Program-made: the position numbers and the translations under genes | The notes under the pieces: model-generated | The model's input: only the letters and a program-made list of their open reading frames with translations | Databases searched by the model: none | Told to the model about the DNA's origin: nothing | NCBI GenBank assembly: GCA_031269415.1 | Contig: JAISZF010000142.1 | Location: 1-37,633 of the forward strand | Origin: Clostridiales bacterium | Lineage (GTDB): Bacteria > Bacillota > Clostridia > Lachnospirales > WQUN01 | Reading direction: 5' to 3' | Length of the DNA stretch: 37,633 bases | Shown here: positions 30,740 through 37,633 of the stretch, piece by piece | Numbering within the stretch: the first letter of the stretch is position 1 | Layout of the letters: each line of letters starts with the position of its first letter

Positions 30740-32740
30740 TTAGACAATTCCGACCAATTCAGGATGAGAATGGTTCTTGAAAAATACCGGCATATATTCA
30801 ATTGGTGCTTCCACAATAATCTCCTGACCGCCTTCATATTCCTTGCCGTTTCTCATATCAGTCCATTCTGTGGCTTTGGGAAGATAGACTTTTCTTGATG
30901 ACGCGCCAGCCTCTGTTACTGGTGCAACTAATATGTCTGAACCAAACATATATTGATCCTGAAGCTCCCAGCATATTTCTTCATCCGGAAACTCAAAGAA
31001 CATTGTCCTCATCATCGGTGCACCGGTATCACTGGCTTCTTTTGCAGTTTTCCTTGTGTAATCCCGCATCTTCTCACGCAGGTTAATATATTTCACCATT
31101 ATCTCGTAATTTTCATCACCATAATCCCAAACCTCATTATCCCCGCCCGTATCCAACGCGTTGCTTCCGTCCTTCCGAATGACTTCTGCTGACGGTAGCC
31201 TGTCCCCATGCATTCTCATAACAGGGCAAAAAGCTCCCCACTGAAACCATCTTACTAGAAGTTCCTGAAAAGCGGGGTCTTTCGGATCTCCTCCGGAAAA
31301 GCCACCGATATCCGTAGTCCACCAGGGGATTCCGGCGATACCCATTGACAGCCCAGCGCATATTTGCCGTTTAAACGTTGCAAAATCACTGTGTATATCT
31401 CCTGACCAAACTAACGCACCATAACGCTGGCTTCCTGCCCATGCACACCTTACGAGATTCATTACGGTTTCCTGATTTTCGGATTTCATGCCATCATAAA
31501 AAAGCCGTGAAAACATTTGCGGGTATATATTTCCTGTTTGAAGCTGTGTACCACTATAAAATCGATAATTTTCAAAATCGTATGTGCCCAGATCCGGCTC
31601 CGCTTCATCTAGCCAAAAAACTTTTATTCCATGTTTATAGTAATTCTTTTTGCATTTTTCCCAAACGTATTTGCGTGCTTCTGGATTTGTTGCATCCAGA
31701 AATGTCGCATTTGTGTTAAAAAAGTATGCAGCAGTTTGGAGACCCGTTTCGGCTTTGATTAGAAGCCCTTTTTCATTCATTTCCTGATAATTTTCACTGT
31801 CAAAACCTACCTGTGTCCAAATAGACACCATAAGTTCCATTCCCATCTCCCTCAACTCGTCTACCATTGATTTGGGGTCAGGAAAAAACTCTTCATCAAA
31901 CCGGAAGTCACCCATATGCGGCCAATGGAAAAAATCGCAGACAATAACATCGACCGGGATTCCTCTTTTTTTGTATTCCCTCGCTGTCTCTAACAATTGT
32001 TCCTGATTCCAATATCTGAGCTTGCACTGCCAATATCCCAAACCATATTCGGGCATTTCCGGAGCTCTGCCTGTCGCTGCTGAATAGTTTTTTCCAATTT
32101 CCGCTGGACTATCACCAACAGTAATCCAATAATCTACCTGTTTCGTACTTTCTGAGATCCATTCCATTCCATTCTTTGTAAAAGTTGCTTTACCGATGGC
32201 TGGATTATGCCATAAAAAACCATACCCCTTGTTTGAAAGGACAAATGGTACACTTGCTTGAGAATTTCTATGCGCCAACTCGAAAGAAGATCCATTGATA
32301 TTCAGTATCTCTTCTTGATATTGCCCCATTCCAAATAATTTTTCCTGTTGATCGCCTTCAAAAGTTACTGTAAGCCTATAATCGCCTCCGATAGTCGGTT
32401 TAAAAAAACGCCCACGCCTGTTTACTGCTCCCTGAAATTCCTTTTCAGCCAGTAACAGCTCGCCCTTATCGTTGTAAAATTTTATATCTATCCGTTTATT
32501 CCAGCCGCATACTTCCGCAACTGCAGTGATTTTTCTGACAGTTATGGAAGCTTTCATATCCTCAATTTTAAGACTATAATCGGTGTCACTTTGTGGGAGC
32601 AAAGCCCAATCATTCATTTGCGGGTCACTCATCATAGAAGTAATCACACGAAGGGAATCTTTACCCCACGGTATAATCCAAATAGTTTCATTATGGAGTT
32701 TACCGACTAATCTGTTGCCAACCTGTTCAAAAAATCCCAT
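30740..32740 (-). CDS. GH31 family alpha-glycosidase (first copy)
   Basis: Retaining alpha-glycosidase of family 31 (alpha-xylosidase or alpha-glucosidase type). N-terminal beta-sandwich to about residue 230, then a TIM barrel: YGLGYWQCKLRYWNQEQLLE, VDVIVCDFFHWPHMGDFRF, nucleophile Asp378 in KVFWLDEAEPD and acid/base Asp448 in ALVWSGDIHSDF. Beta domains close the protein (VYLPKATEWTDMRNGKEYEG). There is no signal peptide, so it should act in the cytoplasm. I chose the ATG at 32740 (666 residues), which has GAGGAGAAG upstream; an upstream in-frame GTG lacks this. Its A+T content is visibly higher than that of its neighbours (22 G+C in the 60 bases 31501-31560, against 33 in 33901-33960). The substrate could be xyloside, isomaltoside or a sulphated or other alpha-glycoside. 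Confidence 0.93.
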   Translation of the reverse strand: MGFFEQVGNRLVGKLHNETIWIIPWGKDSLRVITSMMSDPQMNDWALLPQSDTDYSLKIEDMKASITVRKITAVAEVCGWNKRIDIKFYNDKGELLLAEKEFQGAVNRRGRFFKPTIGGDYRLTVTFEGDQQEKLFGMGQYQEEILNINGSSFELAHRNSQASVPFVLSNKGYGFLWHNPAIGKATFTKNGMEWISESTKQVDYWITVGDSPAEIGKNYSAATGRAPEMPEYGLGYWQCKLRYWNQEQLLETAREYKKRGIPVDVIVCDFFHWPHMGDFRFDEEFFPDPKSMVDELREMGMELMVSIWTQVGFDSENYQEMNEKGLLIKAETGLQTAAYFFNTNATFLDATNPEARKYVWEKCKKNYYKHGIKVFWLDEAEPDLGTYDFENYRFYSGTQLQTGNIYPQMFSRLFYDGMKSENQETVMNLVRCAWAGSQRYGALVWSGDIHSDFATFKRQICAGLSMGIAGIPWWTTDIGGFSGGDPKDPAFQELLVRWFQWGAFCPVMRMHGDRLPSAEVIRKDGSNALDTGGDNEVWDYGDENYEIMVKYINLREKMRDYTRKTAKEASDTGAPMMRTMFFEFPDEEICWELQDQYMFGSDILVAPVTEAGASSRKVYLPKATEWTDMRNGKEYEGGQEIIVEAPIEYMPVFFKNHSHPELVGIV

Positions 32741-32776
32741 TTGTCTTCTCCTCTGCAATAATAAATCTACAAGAGG

Positions 32777-32810
32777 GGACACGGTTTGATCTTGTCAGTT
32801 AGCCGTGTCC
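32777..32810. repeat. Hairpin between DUF6171 gene and first GH31 gene
   Basis: GGACACGG (32777-32784) and CCGTGTCC (32803-32810) form a perfect 8-bp stem with an 18-base loop. On the minus strand it lies after the DUF6171 gene and before the ribosome binding site of the next GH31 gene. The tail is only partly U-rich. It may be a weak terminator or an mRNA processing/stability element. Confidence 0.45.
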
Positions 32811-32876
32811 TACCCCGCCCCGTTTCTCACAGTCCAAGAATATTCGTTTGCCACTACTGTACATATTTTTCTGATA

Positions 32877-33140
32877 CTACCATTTTGGCGCGCTGTCCAG
32901 GCAGAACAACGCCTGCTTGGCGGCGCGTAGCTCCACAAAGCAGCCGCAGCGGGCACAGGTTCCAGCCACTAAATGATTACACTGCCTACAGGTCTTCAAC
33001 CTCGCAATATACAGAGCAGGAGGTGTTTTTTGTTCCTCTGGCAGTAGCCCAATTAGCTCCCGGATACCCTGAAGCTGCTCCTGCATATCCGTTTCGCCGA
33101 GCAGGCAACGTTTGCAAAACGGAGCTTCTACTGTTTTCAT
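32877..33140 (-). CDS. Small Cys-rich DUF6171-like protein
   Basis: 87 residues with eight cysteines: C9, C12, C51, C54, C62, C65, C67 and C80, arranged as CKRC, CRQC, CARCGC and a last single Cys. The family pattern C-x2-C-L-L, RLxxCxxC, GxCxxCGCFVExRAAK and a C-terminal KW is recognisable from small Clostridia proteins annotated DUF6171. It likely binds one or two zinc ions; no function is known. The ATG at 33140 follows AAGGT. It sits between two GH31 genes on the same strand, with a 68-base gap before it. It does not look related to sugar use and may have been trapped there. Confidence 0.75.
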   Translation of the reverse strand: MKTVEAPFCKRCLLGETDMQEQLQGIRELIGLLPEEQKTPPALYIARLKTCRQCNHLVAGTCARCGCFVELRAAKQALFCLDSAPKW

Positions 33141-33208
33141 TTTACCTTGAGCTCCAGTATGCTACATTTCGAAATGTTATGGGCGCTCTGTTTTGTATTT
33201 CCAATGGT

Positions 33209-35215
33209 TTACTTGGTAAACGAAACCTCCGGAAGACAGCCGTTTCGGATAAATACCGGAATATTTTTCATAGGGGCTTCACAATAAACGATCTGCCCAC
33301 CATCGTACGTCTTGCCGCTATTGAGGTCTCGCCATGCACAGCCTTCAGGCAAGTAGACCTGGCGGGAGCGTTGATCTTCATAGAGGATGGGGGCCACCAG
33401 AATGTCGTCGCCCAGACAGAACTGGTCACAAATCTCCCAAGCTTTTTTATCATTCGGGAAATTGTAGAACACTGTACGCATGACGGGTGTGCCCTTCTCG
33501 TGAGCCTGGACCATAGTCTTTGTTATGTAGGGGCGCATTTTCTCACGGAGGAGCATATATTTTTTAAAAATTTCGTACGCTTCCTCGCCGTAGGTCCAGA
33601 CCTCATTGTCTGCTCCACTGGGAGTGTATCCGCCGCCGGTGAGACCCAGAGGCTTCTGATGGGGCTCCCGATCGCCGTGGAGGCGGAACACAGGACAGAA
33701 TGCTCCGAACTGGAACCAGCGGATGAGGCACTCCTTGAACGCGGGATCGTCAATATGGCCACCGTGAAAACCGCCAATATCTGTAGTCCACCAGGGAATG
33801 CCGGCAATTCCCATGTTCAGCCCCGCCGCAAATTGGCTGCGGAGAGATCGGAAACTGGAATCAATATCGCCAGACCAGACCAGTGCACCGTACCGTTGAG
33901 AGCCTGCCCAAGCGCAACGGAGTAGATTGAGGATGTTTTTCTGTCCCTCGGCTTCCATGCCGTCAAAAGCCATCTGGGCATAGCTGCGGGGGTACATGTT
34001 TCCTATCTCTAAATCAGCTCCCCGCTGATAACGATATTGGCTATACTCGTAGAACGTATACTCCGGCTCGGCCTCGTCCAGCCAGAACACCTTGATGCCG
34101 CAGCGGTAGTAATTCTCTTTAAGCTTGTTCCACACGTAGTTTCTAGCCTCGGGATTTGTCATGTCCACAAAGCAGGTGTGGCCCAGATGGTTCATTCGCT
34201 TGCCGTTCTCGGAGCGGGTCAGATAACCCAGTTCCCGCATCTCCTCATAATTGACGCTGTCCTCTTGGACGGTGGGCCACACAGAGATCATAAGCTCAAT
34301 GCCCATTTCCTTAAGCTCCTTGACCATAGCGACAGGGTCGGGCCAGTATTCGGGATCGAAGCACCAATCCCCTTGATGGGGCCAGTGGAAGTAATCGATA
34401 ACGATGACTGAGATGGAGAGTTCTCGCCGCTTATACTCTCGGGCGATGTTCATCAACTCGTCCTGGGTCTGGTAACGGAGCTTGCACTGCCAGAATCCGG
34501 TACCGAAGTCAGGCATCATGGGAACCTTACCCACGGTGTCGGCATAGGTCTCCTCGATTTCGGCAGGAGTATCTCCGGCGGTAATCCAGTAATCCATCTG
34601 CTTAGTGGATTCCGCATGCCATTCGGTGAGGTTTTTGCCGAATGTCACATGGCCAATGGCCGGATTGTTCCACAAAAAGCCGTAACCTAAACTGGAGAGA
34701 AGAAAGGGCACGCTGGCTTGGGAGTTCCGTTGAGCAAGCTCAATGATGCAGCCGCTGAGTTCCAGATCGGGCTGCTGGTACTGGCCCATGCCGAAAAGTT
34801 TCTGCTCGGCGGCTTCGAAACGCACGCACAGCTTGTAGTTGTCGGTACCCAGAATGGGAGTGAAAGTGCGGGGACAGATTTCCAGCGCGCTGTTGAAACC
34901 CTCGTCAATGGCGCGGAAACGGTTTCGGTCAAATTCCTCCAGCAGGAGTTCATCTTTTTGGTTGTAGAAGCGCAGCTTGCCCGAAGGTAGCATTTCGCAG
35001 CGGATCTTCCCGTTGACGATGGCAGCTCGATCGCCGTTTATGGTGATTTGAGCGTAGGTCTCTTTCTTCTCCGATAGCAGGGCAAAATCCTCGTTGGGGA
35101 GGATGTCGGCCTGATGAGAGGCACGAACTCGGAAACTATTCTCGCCCCAAGGCTCAATGCAGAGGATTTCCTCGTCATAGCGGCGAATAAGCCGTGTTCC
35201 ATCCTGTATAAGCAT
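33209..35215 (-). CDS. GH31 family alpha-glycosidase (second copy)
   Basis: A paralogue of the downstream GH31 protein along its whole length, for example FGMGQYQ, QRNSQASVPFLLSSLGYGFL and GFWQCKLRYQTQDELMNIAR. The nucleophile is Asp380 in KVFWLDEAEPE and the acid/base is Asp450 in ALVWSGDIDSSF. At 668 residues it is complete, and no signal peptide is seen. The ATG at 35215 has AAAGGA ahead. It directly follows the permease genes on the same strand, so it is probably the main hydrolase of the import locus, cleaving the imported alpha-glycoside in the cytoplasm. Base composition is closer to the rest of the window than to the first copy. Confidence 0.94.
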   Translation of the reverse strand: MLIQDGTRLIRRYDEEILCIEPWGENSFRVRASHQADILPNEDFALLSEKKETYAQITINGDRAAIVNGKIRCEMLPSGKLRFYNQKDELLLEEFDRNRFRAIDEGFNSALEICPRTFTPILGTDNYKLCVRFEAAEQKLFGMGQYQQPDLELSGCIIELAQRNSQASVPFLLSSLGYGFLWNNPAIGHVTFGKNLTEWHAESTKQMDYWITAGDTPAEIEETYADTVGKVPMMPDFGTGFWQCKLRYQTQDELMNIAREYKRRELSISVIVIDYFHWPHQGDWCFDPEYWPDPVAMVKELKEMGIELMISVWPTVQEDSVNYEEMRELGYLTRSENGKRMNHLGHTCFVDMTNPEARNYVWNKLKENYYRCGIKVFWLDEAEPEYTFYEYSQYRYQRGADLEIGNMYPRSYAQMAFDGMEAEGQKNILNLLRCAWAGSQRYGALVWSGDIDSSFRSLRSQFAAGLNMGIAGIPWWTTDIGGFHGGHIDDPAFKECLIRWFQFGAFCPVFRLHGDREPHQKPLGLTGGGYTPSGADNEVWTYGEEAYEIFKKYMLLREKMRPYITKTMVQAHEKGTPVMRTVFYNFPNDKKAWEICDQFCLGDDILVAPILYEDQRSRQVYLPEGCAWRDLNSGKTYDGGQIVYCEAPMKNIPVFIRNGCLPEVSFTK

Positions 35216-35246
35216 AAATCAGCAAATCCTTTCCATATATGTTTTT

Positions 35247-36131
35247 TTATTCTTTTACCGCGCCAAGCATAATACCGGACACAAAGTATTTCTGCAAAAA
35301 CGGATAGACCACCAACATGGGGATCATAGCGATAAACACTTTAGCGGAGTCTAGCGATTTGTTGCTGAGTTCGTTCATGATCTTCAATTGATCGGTTGTT
35401 AAGCCGGCAGTTTGAACATTAACGACCATCTGTTTAATGTACGTCTGCAACGGATAATTTTTATCACTGCTGGACAACACAAGCCCTTGAAAGAACTCGT
35501 TCCAATAACCTACGCTGGTAAACAGCACAATGGTAGCCAGTACAGGTACCGAGCAAGGCACGACGATGCCGAATAAGATACGCCAAGGTCCAGCACCGTC
35601 CACCACTGCGGCTTCTTCCAGATCACGCGGGAGATTCCTGAAGAAATTCATAATGAGGATGAGGTTGAACACTGGTAGACCTCCGCAAAGAACAAGCCCT
35701 ATCATGCTGTCAAGGAGGCCATAGTTGACCATGGTGATATACCATGGTATAGCGCCGCTGTTGAATACCATGCAAAAGATAACCAACCACATAAGCACAT
35801 TCCGCGGTTTGAATTCCCGTTTTGTCTTAGACAACGGATATCCCATCAGAATCATGATAAGCAAAGACACAACGGTGCCGATCACCGAACGTTGGATAGA
35901 TATCCAAAATGAGTTTAAAAATTTCAAATCACCCATAATCTCCTTGTAGGAGCGCAGCGTAAAGTCCACGGGGTATAAATTGACCATACCCGAGTTTGCC
36001 GCCGTCTTAGAGGAGGTGGAGAGGCAGAACGCGTACCAGATAGGATAGATGCAGCTGATCGCTAAAGCGCCGAGAATGATATACAGGAAAATTTTGAATA
36101 TTTTTGTGCCGATTGCTTTACTCTCAATCAT
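35247..36131 (-). CDS. Carbohydrate ABC transporter permease, YtcP/LplC type
   Basis: One of two inner-membrane permeases of a CUT1-like importer. About six hydrophobic segments are visible, the first at residues 13-35 (FLYIILGALAISCIYPIWYA). The EAA loop that docks the ATPase reads EEAAVVDGAGPWRILFGIVV with P following. The C-terminus FVSGIMLGAVKE is typical of the LplC/YtcP group, which partners with LplB-type permeases and lipoprotein-like binding proteins. 294 residues, complete. The ATG at 36131 follows AGGGGG and lies 11 bases after the other permease. Substrate inferred from the neighbouring GH31 genes as an alpha-linked oligosaccharide. Confidence 0.93.
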   Translation of the reverse strand: MIESKAIGTKIFKIFLYIILGALAISCIYPIWYAFCLSTSSKTAANSGMVNLYPVDFTLRSYKEIMGDLKFLNSFWISIQRSVIGTVVSLLIMILMGYPLSKTKREFKPRNVLMWLVIFCMVFNSGAIPWYITMVNYGLLDSMIGLVLCGGLPVFNLILIMNFFRNLPRDLEEAAVVDGAGPWRILFGIVVPCSVPVLATIVLFTSVGYWNEFFQGLVLSSSDKNYPLQTYIKQMVVNVQTAGLTTDQLKIMNELSNKSLDSAKVFIAMIPMLVVYPFLQKYFVSGIMLGAVKE

Positions 36132-36142
36132 TCGTATTCCCC

Positions 36143-37042
36143 CTAAAATATCCGGTAATCGGCGAACTTATAAGCACCCCAATAGGATAGTACAATCATA
36201 AAAAAGCTAATAACTGATTTAAAGAGTCCGGCTGTTGTTGCCAGTGAAAATTGTAGGTTTACAAGGCCGATACGGTACACCCATGTATCCAAAATGTCTC
36301 CGGTGGTGTAAACCATAGGATTATAGAGGTTGAACACTTGGTCGAAACCAGCATTCAGCACGTTGCTTAGCCCCAGCACACCCAAAAGGACAATCGTGCC
36401 CGCAATGCCGGGAATGGTAACGTAAAACACCGACTTGAACTTGCTGCAGCCGTCGATGGCCGCGGCCTCGTACAGGTTGGGGTTGATTCCAGTCAACGCC
36501 GCCAGAAAGATAACGGCGTTAAATCCACATTCCTTCCAGACATCTGTACCCACCACCAGTTGGCGGAACCAATTCGCCTCACTGAACCAAATAAGAGGGT
36601 CGGCGCCAAACAGTCCGGTAATTTGGTTAATGATACCAGTTCGCCCAAAAATATTTAGGACTACACTGGACAGGATAACCCAAGATAGAAAATGTGGGAG
36701 ATACACTACCGTTTGGACGAACTTCTTATAACGTAAGTTTCGCACCTCGTTAAGCAGCAAAGCAAAAATCAGCGGAATCAAAAGGTTCAGAACCACTTTC
36801 CAGCAAGCAATGATAATGGTGTTTACAATGACCCGGCGGGCGTCGCCCAGAGAAAACAGGTACTCAAAATTATCAAGACCAACCCAGCGCGACTTCCAAA
36901 GACCAAGCCCAGGGTTGAAATTCTGAAACGCCATGATAAGACCGCCCAAAGGAACCATGTTAAAGAATATTATCCACAAGAGTCCGGGAATAATCATAAA
37001 AGTGTAATGGGCTTGAACAGGTAATAGCCTTTTTTTTTGCAT
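36143..37042 (-). CDS. Carbohydrate ABC transporter permease, LplB type
   Basis: The partner permease, 299 residues. The N-terminal basic head is followed by a membrane segment (MIIPGLLWIIFFNMVPLGGL). The EAA loop is YEAAAIDGCSKFKSVFYVTI. The LplB group is common in Bacillota for import of complex plant or host oligosaccharides. It starts at the ATG at 37042 with GGAGGG; codons 2-4 contain a run of nine A. It follows the binding-protein gene after a gap that holds a hairpin. Confidence 0.93.
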   Translation of the reverse strand: MQKKRLLPVQAHYTFMIIPGLLWIIFFNMVPLGGLIMAFQNFNPGLGLWKSRWVGLDNFEYLFSLGDARRVIVNTIIIACWKVVLNLLIPLIFALLLNEVRNLRYKKFVQTVVYLPHFLSWVILSSVVLNIFGRTGIINQITGLFGADPLIWFSEANWFRQLVVGTDVWKECGFNAVIFLAALTGINPNLYEAAAIDGCSKFKSVFYVTIPGIAGTIVLLGVLGLSNVLNAGFDQVFNLYNPMVYTTGDILDTWVYRIGLVNLQFSLATTAGLFKSVISFFMIVLSYWGAYKFADYRIF

Positions 37043-37065
37043 TAGTTTCCCTCCTTATACAGGCT

Positions 37066-37102
37066 AGCAGCCGTTGCGGTATAAATCGACCGAACGGCTG
37101 CT
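37066..37102. repeat. Hairpin between binding-protein and permease genes
   Basis: AGCAGCCGTT (37066-37075) and AACGGCTGCT (37093-37102) form a perfect 10-bp stem with a 17-base loop, in the gap after the solute-binding protein gene. Such structures often protect the upstream mRNA or partly stop transcription, giving more binding protein than permease. No clear U-tract follows on the minus strand, so stabilisation is the more likely role. Confidence 0.6.
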
Positions 37103-37133
37103 GACCTCTTGCTTAATGTGCTATTTACTCCTG

Positions 37134-37633
37134 TTAGGAGGCATCAGCAATAGCCTGCACCTCCGCGGTGATATCAGCGCCACCTTCAGCGTTCCATTTT
37201 TCCACAAAGGCGTCGAATGCGGAGATATCCTCTTTGCCGGTAATAATTTTCAGGGACATTTCCAACTCGGCGGTCTCCAAGTTAGCCCATCGGGTTTCCA
37301 TTAGTTCGGTTTGACTGTAACTGACGCTGTACACACTCTTGTCCGGTCTGTTTAGCGCGGATGGACGGCAACCGGCAAAGATTGAGTATAGACGGGGGAA
37401 ATTCGGATCGTCAATATTGAAGTTTGCGATGGAAAGGGTATTTGAACCCTTCTGGTAGTCCTTAATGCCATTGTCAAGAGTCAAGCAGTCATTGTACAAG
37501 AGCTTCAATGCGCTATTGGGATCGTTGTAATCCTCCGCAGTCGCTTCGCCGTTGAGCACCTTGTACAAAGCATGATACGTTTCTTCGCACTCGTCCAGAG
37601 GCGCTACGGAGAGACGAATCGGATACCAGTAGA
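37134..37633 (-). CDS. ABC transporter extracellular solute-binding protein, C-terminal part
   Basis: The frame is open to the window edge, so only the C-terminal 166 residues are seen. They match the end of large lipoprotein-type binding proteins that partner with LplB/LplC permeases: ETRWANLETAELEMSLKIIT and AFDAFVEKWNAEGGADITAE, with NFNIDDPNFPRLYSIFAG before. The signal peptide, expected at the missing N-terminus, cannot be checked. As the first gene seen of the minus-strand locus it should bind the sugar outside the cell and pass it to the two permeases. No ATPase gene follows, so a shared MsmX-type ATPase is likely. Confidence 0.88.
   Translation of the reverse strand, partial: YWYPIRLSVAPLDECEETYHALYKVLNGEATAEDYNDPNSALKLLYNDCLTLDNGIKDYQKGSNTLSIANFNIDDPNFPRLYSIFAGCRPSALNRPDKSVYSVSYSQTELMETRWANLETAELEMSLKIITGKEDISAFDAFVEKWNAEGGADITAEVQAIADAS

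Noticed and set aside
32786..33925. Plus-strand frame of 379 codons across the GH31/DUF6171 region
   Set aside because: It lies opposite two well-supported genes on the minus strand and has no recognisable domain.

Overview
The window looks like a chromosomal segment of a Gram-positive anaerobe of the Bacillota, most likely class Clostridia, with G+C near one half. The main support is gene order. A rimP-nusA-ylxR-ylxQ-infB-rbfA-nrnA-truB-ribF run, a DUF1385-prmC-prfA run, clpS-clpA and purM-purN-purD are Bacillota-style clusters, and nearly every gene has a clear GGAGG-type ribosome binding site. The genus cannot be named from sequence alone.

Layout. 1-1.1 kb: the end of a TPR protein followed by a decayed IS3-family element. 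1.1-7.5 kb (minus strand): purM, purN and purD, overlapping a fructuronate/tagaturonate-type reductase, then glmS with its own promoter. 7.7-10.2 kb (minus): clpS-clpA. 10.3-11.9 kb (plus): a large unfamiliar protein whose C-terminus resembles the pRiA4b ORF-3 fold. 11.9-15.3 kb: an accessory patch with a 100-bp inverted-repeat element, broken blaI and blaR1 remnants, a DUF4143 ATPase, a peptidase M13 N-domain without its catalytic half, and a small XRE regulator with a membrane tail. 15.3-18.2 kb (minus): DUF1385, prmC and prfA. 18.2-27.7 kb (minus): the translation/transcription operon from rimP to a one-domain ribF and an Eis-like acetyltransferase, preceded by a terminator-like rimP leader and two promoters. 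27.9-30.4 kb (plus): a homocysteine methyltransferase/methylene-THF reductase fusion and a separate pterin-binding methyltransferase. 30.7-37.6 kb (minus): a glycoside locus with solute-binding protein, two ABC permeases, two GH31 glycosidases and a small Cys-rich DUF6171 protein between the glycosidases.

How the genes work together. The rimP operon supplies ribosome maturation, transcription elongation and translation initiation factors and is probably read as one overlapping unit. The two methyl-transfer genes look like a split methionine synthase that needs a cobalamin protein encoded elsewhere. The last locus looks like import of an alpha-linked oligosaccharide followed by cytoplasmic cleavage, with the transporter ATPase supplied from elsewhere.

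I found no rRNA, tRNA, CRISPR array, intact insertion sequence or obvious new defence system. The least ordinary items are the very long repeat-rich linker of IF2, the kinase-less RibF, the M13 N-domain-only protein, the unrecognised 535-residue protein sharing a promoter region with clpS, the start-site puzzle of the methyltransferase fusion, and the unequal GH31 pair.
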